A stretch of 52,236 nucleotides of DNA from CAVYGN01 sp964413265 (GTDB lineage Bacteria; Spirochaetota; Brevinematia; Brevinematales; JAOACQ01): assembly GCA_964413265.1 (NCBI GenBank), contig CAYPRX010000035.1, positions 1 through 52,236 of the forward strand, read 5' to 3'. The notes beneath the pieces were generated by a model. The model was given only the letters and a program-made list of their open reading frames with translations. It was not told the origin of the DNA and did no database searches. The position numbers and the translations under genes were made by a program. Shown one piece after another: positions 15,924 to 25,072 of the stretch (position 1 is its first letter; every line of letters begins with the position of its first letter).

Positions 15924-16745
15924 TCAAATATCTAGCTGAAGCCCTTCCATTGATATGATTGTTGCAGGGAACAAGAGTTTTGCTTCCTGCTCGATCCCGA
16001 ATATTTCATCGTCGCTCTGTTCAGGATCATAATGGAATAAAGCGAGTTTTTTTACACTCGCATCAATAGCAACTTTCACTGCCTGCTTCCAGGTACTGTG
16101 TCCCCATCCAAGCTTGAAGCCAATTACCTGGTCGGTATATTGTGCATCATGAATCAGCAGATCGGCTTTTTTTGAAATTTCAACGACCCTTTTATCGATT
16201 ACATCATGGAAATGTTCGGTGTCTGTGGAATAAACGATTGAACTCCCTTCATATTCAAACCTGTAAGTGTATGCAATTGCAGGATGAATGTGCCTTCTTG
16301 TCTCAATTTTAACTCCTTCCAATATTGAATGAAAACCTTCAGAAAGTTCATGGAATTCTATCTTTGCGGGCAGATGGCTGAATTTGACTGGAAAATAGTC
16401 ATATTCCATTTGACCTTCGAGAAGCACCTGTAAATGGCGGTTGGCTTTTTCAGGTCCGTATATGATAATTCTGACGCCTGGAATATATATCGGGTTAAAA
16501 AATGGGAAACCCTGTATATGATCCCAGTGTGTATGGCTTAAAAAAATAATAATTTCGGAGTTTTTGCCGGATTCAAGCTCAGATACTATTTTTTTTCCGA
16601 GTTCACGTATGCCTGTTCCCATATCGAGTATTATTCTTTTCTCTCCAAACATAAGTTCAATACAGGAGGTATTGCCGCCTATTTTCATTTTGTTTTCATC
16701 AGGCGTGGGTATGGAGCCCCGAACACCCCAAAATCTCAATTTCAT
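15924..16745 (-). CDS. Metallo-beta-lactamase-fold hydrolase (PhnP/YycJ-like)
   Basis: 273 residues from the ATG at 16745, which has GGAG 6 bases upstream; a TTG at 16772 overlapping glgC is the alternative. MKLRFWGVRGSIPTPD is a distinctive start shared by cyclic-phosphodiesterase-type MBL proteins. The zinc motif is FLSHTHWDHIQG (HxHxDH), with HDAQY and LFHYDPEQSDDE near the C-terminus. Substrate is unknown; the family includes phosphodiesterases and nucleases. Probably co-transcribed with glgC. Confidence 0.88.
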   Translation of the reverse strand: MKLRFWGVRGSIPTPDENKMKIGGNTSCIELMFGEKRIILDMGTGIRELGKKIVSELESGKNSEIIIFLSHTHWDHIQGFPFFNPIYIPGVRIIIYGPEKANRHLQVLLEGQMEYDYFPVKFSHLPAKIEFHELSEGFHSILEGVKIETRRHIHPAIAYTYRFEYEGSSIVYSTDTEHFHDVIDKRVVEISKKADLLIHDAQYTDQVIGFKLGWGHSTWKQAVKVAIDASVKKLALFHYDPEQSDDEIFGIEQEAKLLFPATIISMEGLQLDI

Positions 16746-16768
16746 GTCCACTCCATTATACGGAATAT

Positions 16769-18106
16769 TCAAATCACAGTATCGTCAGGAATGACACCGT
16801 TCTTTACTATAACGACGATCCCGTCAACGATAGCATAATCCTCTTCTTCTTTATTAAGTATGCCCTGCTCATTTACTATCCTGACATTTTTGCCTATCCG
16901 GCAGTTTTTATCCAGAATAGCGTTTTTTATGATGGTATTTTCACCGATGCCGATATTGGGAATTTTTTTTTCTGTGTTTACAATTTTTGCTTCATCGGTT
17001 TCATAAAAATCCGCACCTATAACAACACTGTTTTCTATTTTGACCCCTTTATTAATGATGCTTCTTACCCCGATTACACAGTTCTTGACAGTAACATCAT
17101 CCAGCTTGGTTCCATAGCTGATAAGGGCGTTATCGATTCTCGAATTATATACCCTTGAAGGAGGGAGAAAACGAGGCCTGCTGAAAAATGGGTATGAAAG
17201 TTTGAAGAGATCGAACGGTCCATTTTCCAGAGTCAGATCAATATTAGCCTGGTGGAAGCTTTTTATTGTTCCTATATCTTCCCAGTAATCAGTATGGACG
17301 AATCCAAAGACATCATATTTGTTTGCGATCGAGTAGGGTATTACCTCTTTCCCGAAATCGAGCATCTCTGGATGAGTCAGAAGAAGATCGTAAAGAGTTT
17401 CAATATTGAACAGGTAGATTCCCATCGATCCGAAATATGGCTTTCCGGTGCCGCACACTGAAGCATATTTTTTCGGAACTGCCCAGCCTTTAATATCATC
17501 CTTGGTTTTCGGCTTTTCAATGAAATTAGTGATCTTGCAGGTCTCATCAATTTTAAGGATGCCGAACCTCGAAGCATCCTCTTCCGGGACCGGAATTATC
17601 CCTATTGTTATCTGAGCCTTATTTTCTATATGAGCGACCAGAAGCCTTCTGAAATCCATGTAATATAGCTGATCACCGGATAGCAGGAGAACGTATTTCG
17701 CTTCGCCTGAATCGCGAAATCCCCTGAAATGCCTTAATGCGCGACGGACAGCATCTGCTGTGCCCTGTGTAAAACCGCTGATGGGGCTATCAGGGGTCTG
17801 CTCTGTGGCGAGAATATCTACGAAGCCATTATGAAATATATCGAATTTATACGTCTGTGTAATATGTCTGTTAAGAGAAGTAGAATTAAACTGAGTCATA
17901 ACAAAAACACGATTGATGCCGGAATTAATGCAGTTGGAAATCGGTATATCGATAAGACGGTAATTGCCTCCAAAAGGGACAGCCGGTTTTGAACGTTCTT
18001 TAGTCAGGGGATAGAGCCTTGTTCCTTTGCCTCCGCCCAGGATAAGGCCAAGTACTTCATTGATATTGTAATGGACCTTTTCCCTGCCCGCAGACAGTTT
18101 ATTCAT
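16769..18106 (-). CDS. glgC: Glucose-1-phosphate adenylyltransferase
   Basis: 445 residues from the ATG at 18106; GGAGGAA precedes it, whereas a TTG start at 18118 would lie on the ribosome site itself. The N-terminal nucleotidyltransferase domain has LILGGGKGTRLYPLTKERSKPAVPFGG, LLLSGDQLYYMDF and KNYW-like substrate motifs (FVHTDYWEDIGT). The C-terminal ~120 residues are a left-handed beta-helix (NCVIGVRSIINKGVKIENSVVIGADFYE). It makes ADP-glucose for glycogen synthesis. glgA and glgB are not in the window. Confidence 0.95.
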   Translation of the reverse strand: MNKLSAGREKVHYNINEVLGLILGGGKGTRLYPLTKERSKPAVPFGGNYRLIDIPISNCINSGINRVFVMTQFNSTSLNRHITQTYKFDIFHNGFVDILATEQTPDSPISGFTQGTADAVRRALRHFRGFRDSGEAKYVLLLSGDQLYYMDFRRLLVAHIENKAQITIGIIPVPEEDASRFGILKIDETCKITNFIEKPKTKDDIKGWAVPKKYASVCGTGKPYFGSMGIYLFNIETLYDLLLTHPEMLDFGKEVIPYSIANKYDVFGFVHTDYWEDIGTIKSFHQANIDLTLENGPFDLFKLSYPFFSRPRFLPPSRVYNSRIDNALISYGTKLDDVTVKNCVIGVRSIINKGVKIENSVVIGADFYETDEAKIVNTEKKIPNIGIGENTIIKNAILDKNCRIGKNVRIVNEQGILNKEEEDYAIVDGIVVIVKNGVIPDDTVI

Positions 18107-18129
18107 TGATTCCTCCAATTATGCAAAAC

Positions 18130-18157
18130 ATTATATATTCTAAAACGAAAAAGTCAA
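18130..18157 (-). promoter_or_regulatory. Promoter of glgC
   Basis: TTGACT (18152-18157) and TATAAT (18130-18135) on the minus strand, 16-base spacer, about 25 bases before the ATG. Confidence 0.65.
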
Positions 18158-18299
18158 TCAAGGCTTTGAACTTCATTATTATAAATCGTCATATACCATA
18201 TATTACCTGAAATATGAGTAATAAATATAGATGTTTTTTTATTTTCAGGTGAAATAAACCCGGGGGAAGATATTCATCAATCAAGCACCTATCTGCCAA

Positions 18300-18328
18300 T
18301 TGACAATTATAGCGAGTCATTTTATAGT
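18300..18328 (+). promoter_or_regulatory. Promoter of the unknown gene at 18357
   Basis: TTGACA at 18300-18305 and TATAGT at 18323-18328 are 17 bases apart. Because this promoter lies inside the longest possible reading frame (TTG at 18300), the true start must be downstream. Confidence 0.7.
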
Positions 18329-18356
18329 AGGACATAGGCGTCGCGGGGGTGGGAAA

Positions 18357-19100
18357 GTGCAGTCTGTCCTTTTACTGCCTGAATATACAGAGATGAAATC
18401 TCTTGAAGAAAAGTTACGTCTTTTGAGAGATATCCGAATCATGAAGGCTGGTGAGGATGAAACGCCGAGCACATCTCTTGTCTACCTTGACCTTACCTTC
18501 GATATATTCAACAAAAGCGTGACCGAGGAATATCTCTATGACCAATTCTCACGAATTCATTCCTCGCTCGGTCCTTTAAATTATCCTGACGGAACCCTGA
18601 CCATAATTAAAAATTACCCTTTCAAAACAAATATCAATAAATTTCTGCGTATTAAATGCATTATCGATTCATTTGTATCCTTTCTCAGCGAATTTTACAG
18701 GTCAAGAATCATTTTTATTCCAAGCATTATATCAAGACATGGCTTTCAGGTTCTGAACAGTCCACCCATCAGGCTCATCAATGCTTTGAGACTTGATAAA
18801 TCTGACCAGGTAAATGTCAGAGAAGCTTCGAGATTCTATCTGATTTACGAAATGGATGCTCTTGACTCAATCTATAACCGTAAGGGAGTACTTGAAAAAG
18901 ACCTTGTCATAGAAGGCATTGAGCTTACCCTCCGTGATATTTACGACAGGTCATGCCGCATAGTCGGCAATACTCCTGTCCGCTTTGACCCTGCAAATTT
19001 CATCAATTTTGAATATCCGTCTGAAAACTCTGAAACAGTTCTTTCACTCAACTATGATCTTGAAGATATGGTCATTGACATTACGAATTATTTGTTTTAA
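18357..19100 (+). CDS. Protein of unknown function
   Basis: 247 residues from a GTG at 18357, chosen because a purine-rich GGGGGTGGG precedes it and because the promoter at 18300-18328 excludes longer forms; an ATG at 18393 is the other option. I recognise no motif. Features: an early acidic helix (EKLRLLRDIRIM), a conserved-looking stretch TSLVYLDLTFDIF, a hydrophobic patch (IIFIPSIISRHGFQVL) and a C-terminal acidic tail (NSETVLSLNYDLEDMVIDITNYLF). No signal peptide or clear membrane helix. The peroxiredoxin gene follows within 36 bases, so the two may be co-transcribed. Function not assigned. Confidence 0.6.
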   Translation: MQSVLLLPEYTEMKSLEEKLRLLRDIRIMKAGEDETPSTSLVYLDLTFDIFNKSVTEEYLYDQFSRIHSSLGPLNYPDGTLTIIKNYPFKTNINKFLRIKCIIDSFVSFLSEFYRSRIIFIPSIISRHGFQVLNSPPIRLINALRLDKSDQVNVREASRFYLIYEMDALDSIYNRKGVLEKDLVIEGIELTLRDIYDRSCRIVGNTPVRFDPANFINFEYPSENSETVLSLNYDLEDMVIDITNYLF

Positions 19101-19135
19101 ATTCAATTGAGATGTTTATAATTCTGGAGGTGATC

Positions 19136-19561
19136 ATGGTGAAAGAAGGAGAAAAGGCTCCGGATTTTCGACTTCCGGCTGACAGCGGCTCTTATTTGTC
19201 TCTTTCCGATTTTAAAGGTAAAAAGGTTGTACTTTATTTTTATCCAAAGGACGATACCCCCGGCTGTACAAAAGAGGCCTGCTCTTTCAGGGATGCTAAC
19301 AGCCTTTTTATGGAGAAAGGAGCCGTAGTTATTGGGGTGAGTGCCGATGACAGTAATTCCCATAAAAAATTCCGTAATAAATACAGCCTGCCATTTTACT
19401 TGATCTCAGACGCTGATCATAAAATAATGGGGGAATACGGCGCCTGGGATGGTAGAACAATCCGCTCAACCTTCATAATTGATGGAAACGGAATTGTCAT
19501 CAAGGTGTTCCCGAAGGTAATTCCTGAAAATCACGCCGATGAGGTGCTTAAATACCTTTAA
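19136..19561 (+). CDS. bcp: Thioredoxin-dependent peroxiredoxin, Bcp/PrxQ type
   Basis: 141 residues from the ATG at 19136, with a strong GGAGGTGATC ribosome site. EGEKAPDFRLPADSG is the PrxQ start. The active site YPKDDTPGCTKEACSFRD holds the peroxidatic Cys and, five residues on, the resolving Cys typical of the intramolecular-disulfide subgroup. IRSTFIIDGNGIVIKVF is the conserved C-terminal strand. It reduces hydrogen peroxide and organic peroxides in the cytoplasm. Confidence 0.96.
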   Translation: MVKEGEKAPDFRLPADSGSYLSLSDFKGKKVVLYFYPKDDTPGCTKEACSFRDANSLFMEKGAVVIGVSADDSNSHKKFRNKYSLPFYLISDADHKIMGEYGAWDGRTIRSTFIIDGNGIVIKVFPKVIPENHADEVLKYL

Positions 19562-19580
19562 ATTAATTGATATTTCAATT

Positions 19581-19615
19581 CTCTTGATTTAAAATCTACT
19601 CCTTTGAATCAAGAG
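19581..19615 (+). promoter_or_regulatory. Inverted repeat that covers the ribosome-binding site of the DUF4015-type gene
   Basis: CTCTTGATT (19581-19589) pairs with AATCAAGAG (19607-19615) around a 17-base loop. The second arm includes the AGAG part of the Shine-Dalgarno AAGAGGAAG just before the ATG at 19621. It has no T-run, so it is not an ordinary terminator for bcp. A folding-controlled start is possible but not shown. Confidence 0.45.
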
Positions 19616-19620
19616 GAAGT

Positions 19621-21660
19621 ATGGGTAAATGTTTTGTTGCTGAAGTTTCAATTTTATCGTGCTGCCTTTTTTTCGCAGGTTTTTCTTCAGTTAGAGCTTT
19701 AGAAAAAAAGTCGTTTCTCCTCGCCGGTACGAGGGAGGGTATATATATATGGGATTACCGGGATGAACCTCTTCTTGCATGGAATAACGGAGGTAATCCG
19801 CCGGAAATTAAAAAGATCGTGGCTGTCCCTTACGGTTTTTTTATTCTGACCTCTGAGGGTGTCTTTTTTTCGGGTGACGGGAGGAATTTTGAAGAAAAGA
19901 ATCAAGGCATAACCACTAAAACTATCAAGGTTATAAATAATAACGAAAAATCATTTACCAATATTTCCGATGATTTGAAGGATCTTGAGGCGGACAAGTC
20001 GAATCCCGATAATCTTGTAACATGCAGCAAGGACCGGGTTTTCGTATCAACAAACAGGGCAAACTCATGGTTTTCCATCCAGGGACCTGTCCCTTATTCA
20101 ACAATAAAATCCCTTGCAATAGTTTCATCTTCTAATATTACGATATTTCTCGGGCATTCCTTCCAGGGATTTTTTTCATTTACCATAGGAAGGGACCTCT
20201 CCTGGAAAAAAATGAACGCCGGCCTTTACAATTTTTCAAAGACTTTTGAAGAGGTTTCAGGCATTGCGGTCGATAAGGATGAGAGTAATTTAAACATATA
20301 TGCCGTTAATAATTTTACTCCCATACTTTATCAATGGAACGCAAAGTCGAATTCCTGGTCCGTGATCGAACGTTTTCAAAAGGAATTCGATATGATGGAA
20401 AGCCTTGCAAAAAAAGGAAATTATTTTTACTTTGTGAACAGGCTTGGTATAATGCGCTATAATAGCAGCGACAGGTCTCTTGAACTTGACCGGGCGAACG
20501 AGTTAAGAAACACCCTGGAAACAAAGATATCTCAAAGCGTATCTGTTATGTGCGGCTATGATGAAAACGGGGAAGAGTTCCATTTTTCAGAACTCTGGCT
20601 TTCATCTCTTCCTCCAGTGAAGTCTTATTATTTCCAGGCATCTCAGAAAAAAGGTCTTTATGTTCAGGCAACAGCCCTTAAGGATAAAAAAAGGCTTGAA
20701 AAACTGACGGATTTTCTGCTTCTGAATTCACTCAATATGATAACAGTCGATATGAAGGATGATTCCGGATTTCTGAGGTTCAAGCCCACATCAAACCTGA
20801 CCTCAGGCATAGCAAAAGTTGTCAATCCGCTTGATCTGGATACTTTTATACCATACATGAAGGAGAAAAATATATACCTGGCAGCCAGGCTTGTTGTCTT
20901 CAAAGACAGCATACTATACTGTTACAGCAATTATATTTATGCTGTTAAATCAAAGAGTGCCCCATCAAGGCCATGGCAGGGAACCAAGATTGGCAGGGGA
21001 GGTGTAATAAAGAATATCAGGGAATACTGGGTAGACCCCTATTCGGAAAAAGTGTGGGAATATAATGTCGCTATAGCTAAGGAACTGATAGAAAGAGGTT
21101 TTGATGAGGTGCAATTCGATTACGTAAGATTTCCAACCGACGGTTTGAATATAGATGACGCGAATTTCATTTACAGGGATAAGGGAATGGACAAAGAAAG
21201 TGCGATTCTATCCTTTCTTTACTATGCCAGGAAGAATTTAAACAGCCCAATATCTATAGATATATACGGAGCCAACGGCTATTACAGGACCGATGCCAGA
21301 ACGGGCCAGGATGTTGAACTTTTCAGAAGGTTTGTTGATGTTATCTGTCCGATGTTCTATCCGTCGCATTTTTCAGAGGATTTTCAATACGGCGACCCTG
21401 TAACTGACAGACCTTACAGGATTTATTATTTCGGGACTCTCAGAAATTACTTCATCGGAAGAAAGGAGCTTGTAATCAGGCCTTATGTACAGGCGTTCAG
21501 GCTCTTCGGGCAATTTGACCGGAAATATTTCGGGCCCAGGTATATAGCCGATGAAATTTCAGGGGTAGAGGATTCTGTGAATCTCGGCTATACTTTCTGG
21601 AACATGGGTATGAAATATAATATACTGCCTGAAGCCTACAGCAATGTCACGATAAAATGA
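19621..21660 (+). CDS. DUF4015-type putative glycoside hydrolase with N-terminal propeller-like domain
   Basis: 679 residues. A hydrophobic N-terminus (ILSCCLFFAGFSSVRA) is a signal peptide, with LSC/CC making a lipoprotein possible. Residues ~25-310 contain repeats such as FLLAGTREGIYIWD, GFFILTSEGVFFSGDG and KDRVFVSTNRANSWFSI, resembling sortilin/BNR beta-propeller blades. Residues ~345-670 match the DUF4015 TIM-barrel: KGLYVQATALKDKKRLEKL, ITVDMKDDSGFL, YWVDPYSEKVWEYNVAIAKELIERGFDEVQFDYVRFPTDG, with acidic residues at the presumed active site. Members are putative glycosyl hydrolases with no assigned substrate as far as I know. Followed by an exbB-like gene after 51 bases. Confidence 0.85.
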   Translation: MGKCFVAEVSILSCCLFFAGFSSVRALEKKSFLLAGTREGIYIWDYRDEPLLAWNNGGNPPEIKKIVAVPYGFFILTSEGVFFSGDGRNFEEKNQGITTKTIKVINNNEKSFTNISDDLKDLEADKSNPDNLVTCSKDRVFVSTNRANSWFSIQGPVPYSTIKSLAIVSSSNITIFLGHSFQGFFSFTIGRDLSWKKMNAGLYNFSKTFEEVSGIAVDKDESNLNIYAVNNFTPILYQWNAKSNSWSVIERFQKEFDMMESLAKKGNYFYFVNRLGIMRYNSSDRSLELDRANELRNTLETKISQSVSVMCGYDENGEEFHFSELWLSSLPPVKSYYFQASQKKGLYVQATALKDKKRLEKLTDFLLLNSLNMITVDMKDDSGFLRFKPTSNLTSGIAKVVNPLDLDTFIPYMKEKNIYLAARLVVFKDSILYCYSNYIYAVKSKSAPSRPWQGTKIGRGGVIKNIREYWVDPYSEKVWEYNVAIAKELIERGFDEVQFDYVRFPTDGLNIDDANFIYRDKGMDKESAILSFLYYARKNLNSPISIDIYGANGYYRTDARTGQDVELFRRFVDVICPMFYPSHFSEDFQYGDPVTDRPYRIYYFGTLRNYFIGRKELVIRPYVQAFRLFGQFDRKYFGPRYIADEISGVEDSVNLGYTFWNMGMKYNILPEAYSNVTIK

Positions 21661-21711
21661 CAAATATGGGCACCTGATTTATAATAGAATCCTCCTGGTG
21701 CGGAGCTAATT

Positions 21712-22317
21712 ATGACCTTGATGGATTATTTCATAGATGGCGGGCCCGTAATGTATCTGATTCTGGCAGTGTCAGTATTAGGGCTTGCTGTTTTTATTGA
21801 ACGCTTTGTGTATCTCAGAAATTTTCTGATTTGCGGCAGGACTATCATGAACAGTATCATGGCCGGCGCTGGAGTTTACCTGGCTGATGAAGCTGTGGCC
21901 CAATGCGATAATAACCCGGGGCCTGCCTCCAGGATAATTAAAGCAGGGGTGGATGCATCAGGCGGTCCGGCTGATCTGATAGAAAACTCTATGGAATCAG
22001 CTGCAAAAAAGGAATTTGCCGGTCTGAACAGGTTTGTTCCGGTCCTTGCAACTGTTTCGAGCGTGTCGACACTGCTTGGACTGCTGGGATCCGTTCTCGG
22101 GTTGATGGCTGCAGGATCGGCAGGACCTTCAGGTATGGCAGGCGGTATCAACCGGGCCCTGGTCACGACGGCGTTCGGATTATGTGTTGCCATTCCAGCA
22201 ATTGCCGGTTATAACTATATTACAGCTAAAATAGACAGAGTATTAGCAGAAATTGAATTCTGGACAGCTGAATTTGTTAAAATTTCGGGTAAACAACCTG
22301 AAAAATTAAAATGGTGA
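21712..22317 (+). CDS. MotA/TolQ/ExbB family proton channel, without ExbD partner
   Basis: 201 residues. Three membrane segments are visible: residues ~10-28 (GGPVMYLILAVSVLGLAVF), ~108-130 (LATVSSVSTLLGLLGSVLGLM) and ~145-168 (ALVTTAFGLCVAIPAIAGYNY). The pattern TLLGLLGSVLGLM and ALVTTAFGLCVAIPA is diagnostic of the MotA_ExbB domain. These proteins use the proton gradient with an ExbD/TolR partner to energise outer-membrane transport or Tol function. No exbD/tolR follows here; the next gene is a SurA-like protein 14 bases downstream, which is unusual. Confidence 0.9.
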   Translation: MTLMDYFIDGGPVMYLILAVSVLGLAVFIERFVYLRNFLICGRTIMNSIMAGAGVYLADEAVAQCDNNPGPASRIIKAGVDASGGPADLIENSMESAAKKEFAGLNRFVPVLATVSSVSTLLGLLGSVLGLMAAGSAGPSGMAGGINRALVTTAFGLCVAIPAIAGYNYITAKIDRVLAEIEFWTAEFVKISGKQPEKLKW

Positions 22318-22331
22318 AATAAGGAGAATCT

Positions 22332-23792
22332 ATGAAGAATAAAAGAGGGAAAGAATTATGGATGCTAATAAAAAGAGGATTTGTTCTGTTTTTCATTTTT
22401 CTGGTGATAGGAAGTTTTGTAGTGAGCCTTGCATACTCCCCCTGGAGCACCAGGCGTGAAATTCAGGGCTTCAGGATTGTTAAAGTGAAAAATGAAATAT
22501 ACACATACGAACCTAATACTCCGTTTTATTACCTGTATTCCGAGATGAAGAAAAACATGTCCGATTCTCTAAAAAAAGAGTTTGATCCTGCTCAATTAAA
22601 CCGTTACGTTGTTACAAGAAGTGTAGATATTATGATTAAATCAGCCTCAGTTTATCAGTTTGCCGGAGAAATCGGCCTAAAAGCTTCCCAGGATGCTCTC
22701 AGAAGGAATATAGAATTTATTACAAGAAGTCCGCTTTACAGGGCACCTGATCGGGGTCTTCTAGATTTTGCCGCAATGCAGTATGATCTGGGGGCTATGG
22801 AAGGGAATAATGGGGATATTTTGAATGTAACAAGCCTGCCAACTTTCGCCGAGCTTTATTCATTTAACGAAATGGAAAACTACACCCATTCGGCTGAATT
22901 TTTATATCTTGACGTGACTAATTTTATAGCAAGCAGTCTGACTGCTGACGATATAAAGGATTATTATGATAATAATTTCGGAAAGTACATTAAAGAAGTC
23001 ACCATATCCGAATTGAGCACTACCTCTAAATTGACTGCTTTTAACATCTGCCATGACGCACTATCCGACGGATGGGAGAAAACGGTTGAAATGTACAAAG
23101 GAAAAGTAAATTATATTAATTCAGAGAAAATTAGCGATGCTCATGGAAGTGTAACAAGGTTCAATGCAGCTCTGAAGATGAAGAAAGGCGGTATTTCTCA
23201 AAAACCTGTTTTCGAAAACCGGGAATATCATATCATTATGCTCAACGATTACCAGGCCTATGGCGAACTGAAACCTGAGAACCGCAAGATGGTAGAAATC
23301 GACCTTATTAATGATAAATATAACGATCTGAGGACCAAATACGATAGTGCCATCAAAAACGCTGTGACTAAAGCTGAAGATTTTCTGAAAACTTCACAGG
23401 ACTTTAAAAGTGCTTCGAAAGTTTCGGGTTTATTATATATTTATTCTGAAAAGGTATCTCCACTCAATCCCGTATTAACGGATGAAAAGGGCGAGCAGAT
23501 TCTCCCGATTCTTGACAACAATGATATATCGGACTTTATATTCAGTGCTAAACCACTCTCTGTCAGCAGAACTTTTTACACTGATGGATATATAGTCATT
23601 GCGAAAGTTCTGAAGAAAGCATCACATGTAAAATTCGATTATAAGGATCTTGCGAAAATATTTCCCTCCGTACGTAAGTACAGGAGCTATGTTTCTATTG
23701 ATGACTGGTCAAAATCAATAGAAATAAGGTATCCTCATACTATCTATGAGGATGATATCAAGAATCTTCAACAGTTCCTTAAAAGTGAATAG
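22332..23792 (+). CDS. SurA/PpiD-like membrane-anchored chaperone, distant
   Basis: 486 residues with an N-terminal anchor at about 15-35 (GFVLFFIFLVIGSFVVSLAYS) and a long periplasmic part. Segments such as RSVDIMIKSASVYQFAGEIGLKAS (a SurA-N type helix pair) and LTADDIKDYYDNNFGKY (the usual 'ev..yY..n...y' of parvulin chaperones) suggest SurA/PpiD architecture. Typical parvulin catalytic residues are not obvious, so isomerase activity is doubtful. I infer this from pattern, not from a strong domain match. It is in an operon with the ExbB-like gene. Envelope protein folding is the likely setting. Confidence 0.55.
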   Translation: MKNKRGKELWMLIKRGFVLFFIFLVIGSFVVSLAYSPWSTRREIQGFRIVKVKNEIYTYEPNTPFYYLYSEMKKNMSDSLKKEFDPAQLNRYVVTRSVDIMIKSASVYQFAGEIGLKASQDALRRNIEFITRSPLYRAPDRGLLDFAAMQYDLGAMEGNNGDILNVTSLPTFAELYSFNEMENYTHSAEFLYLDVTNFIASSLTADDIKDYYDNNFGKYIKEVTISELSTTSKLTAFNICHDALSDGWEKTVEMYKGKVNYINSEKISDAHGSVTRFNAALKMKKGGISQKPVFENREYHIIMLNDYQAYGELKPENRKMVEIDLINDKYNDLRTKYDSAIKNAVTKAEDFLKTSQDFKSASKVSGLLYIYSEKVSPLNPVLTDEKGEQILPILDNNDISDFIFSAKPLSVSRTFYTDGYIVIAKVLKKASHVKFDYKDLAKIFPSVRKYRSYVSIDDWSKSIEIRYPHTIYEDDIKNLQQFLKSE

Positions 23793-23829
23793 GCCTTTTG
23801 ACGCCTTCCGGGGCTGCCATCTTAGCTTA

Positions 23830-24312
23830 TTAAGGCAAATAACTTTTTAAAAATTTTCCCAGATATGCTTCCTGTTTTTTGAACATTACCCTTTTTTCTT
23901 CCCTGGACCGCTCATGATCGAAACCAAGCAGGTGAAGCAGCCCATGTATGGCCAGCCTGGCAAGTTCCTCTTCCAGGGTCACGCCGTAATCCCTGGCCTG
24001 CTTATCTACACTCTCTGTCGATATAATTATGTCCCCCAGTATTTCAGGCTCTTCAAAACAGTTTCCTTTCCCTGTTTCGAAAAAATCCTTACTGCTCCCT
24101 TCCAGCATGGAAAAGGAAAGAACATCAGTTGCAGAGTCGATATTTCTGTATTTTTTATTCATTGAATGAATATATTTATCGGAGCACAATACCAGATTAA
24201 CTTCGAAATCTTCCATATTAAAATCGGAAAGCAAAACACCCAGAAATTCTATAAGACATTTCGTAAGGCTGCTTTCATAAACCTTGCCGTCGTTATAGAT
24301 AACATGTATCAT
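23830..24312 (-). CDS. ybeY: Endoribonuclease YbeY (16S rRNA maturation)
   Basis: 160 residues. The zinc site LAIHGLLHLLGFDHERSREE (HGxLHLxGxDH) is diagnostic. LCSDKYIHSMNKKYRNIDSATDVLSFSM is the other family motif. YbeY processes 16S rRNA 3' ends and supports ribosome quality control. The DUF4912 gene starts 645 bases upstream on the same strand; a 96-base gap separates them. Confidence 0.94.
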   Translation of the reverse strand: MIHVIYNDGKVYESSLTKCLIEFLGVLLSDFNMEDFEVNLVLCSDKYIHSMNKKYRNIDSATDVLSFSMLEGSSKDFFETGKGNCFEEPEILGDIIISTESVDKQARDYGVTLEEELARLAIHGLLHLLGFDHERSREEKRVMFKKQEAYLGKFLKSYLP

Positions 24313-24408
24313 ATTTTATATTTGACTGTTTCAATACTTATTCTTTCGGCGCCATCTATAAAATTAGACTGTAATACCCGTTCTTGAATTAACCAGGGTT
24401 ATGGAATG

Positions 24409-24957
24409 TTATTTCTTATGGAGGAATATCGAACCGGCTTCTTTTCCAATTCCTTCACCCCCGGATAGATTAAAGAGGTCTGTATTTTCAGGTTTACCTT
24501 CGGGATTATTGATTGAAGATGATTCAGCCGGCATGAGCACTACATTAGAGCGGGCTAAAGCTGTAAAATTCTCGCCGTTATCCAGAACCCCGATTTCAGC
24601 ATAGTATGGACGGTTGGTTTCTGGAACATGAATATACCAGCTTTTGGAGTCAGACTTCATTTTAGTATCAAAATATCTGTCCATATCTGCATAGTACATT
24701 CTGATACAAAGTTCATTACTATTGATATTCTGCAGCTTATTCTTTGTTTCAGCGCTGAATTCCCATATTGCAAAAACCCATTGAGGGTTTTGAATGAGAA
24801 GAGTTAAACTTGTACCACCGTAATCTTCGGGAAGTATATACTCCTTTTCATTGAATGAGTCCCGCCCTTTTTCACTTCCTGATCCATATTTTCTTTTTTC
24901 ACCGTCTAATATATCGCCTGCGTCCAGGGCCGGATCGTTTAAAAAGCCGCTCTCCAT
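24409..24957 (-). CDS. DUF4912-domain protein
   Basis: 182 residues with a ribosome site GGAGGG before the ATG. The domain spans about residues 45-160: DYGGTSLTLLIQNPQWVFAIWEFS, SKSWYIHVPETNRPYYAEIGVLDNGENFTALARSNVV, matching DUF4912 (a small beta-rich domain found in spirochaetes, Thermotogae and Firmicutes). Function unknown. No signal peptide. Oriented divergently from citrate synthase. Confidence 0.85.
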   Translation of the reverse strand: MESGFLNDPALDAGDILDGEKRKYGSGSEKGRDSFNEKEYILPEDYGGTSLTLLIQNPQWVFAIWEFSAETKNKLQNINSNELCIRMYYADMDRYFDTKMKSDSKSWYIHVPETNRPYYAEIGVLDNGENFTALARSNVVLMPAESSSINNPEGKPENTDLFNLSGGEGIGKEAGSIFLHKK

Positions 24958-25072
24958 AGAACCCTCCTTGTCATCTTAGATTAATTTTAATAACAAAATA
25001 TCAAAAGTCAAGAAATCCCCTGAATAGCCATTGCATATTGGAATTTCTCATCAATATTAAGAGTATTCGCCA

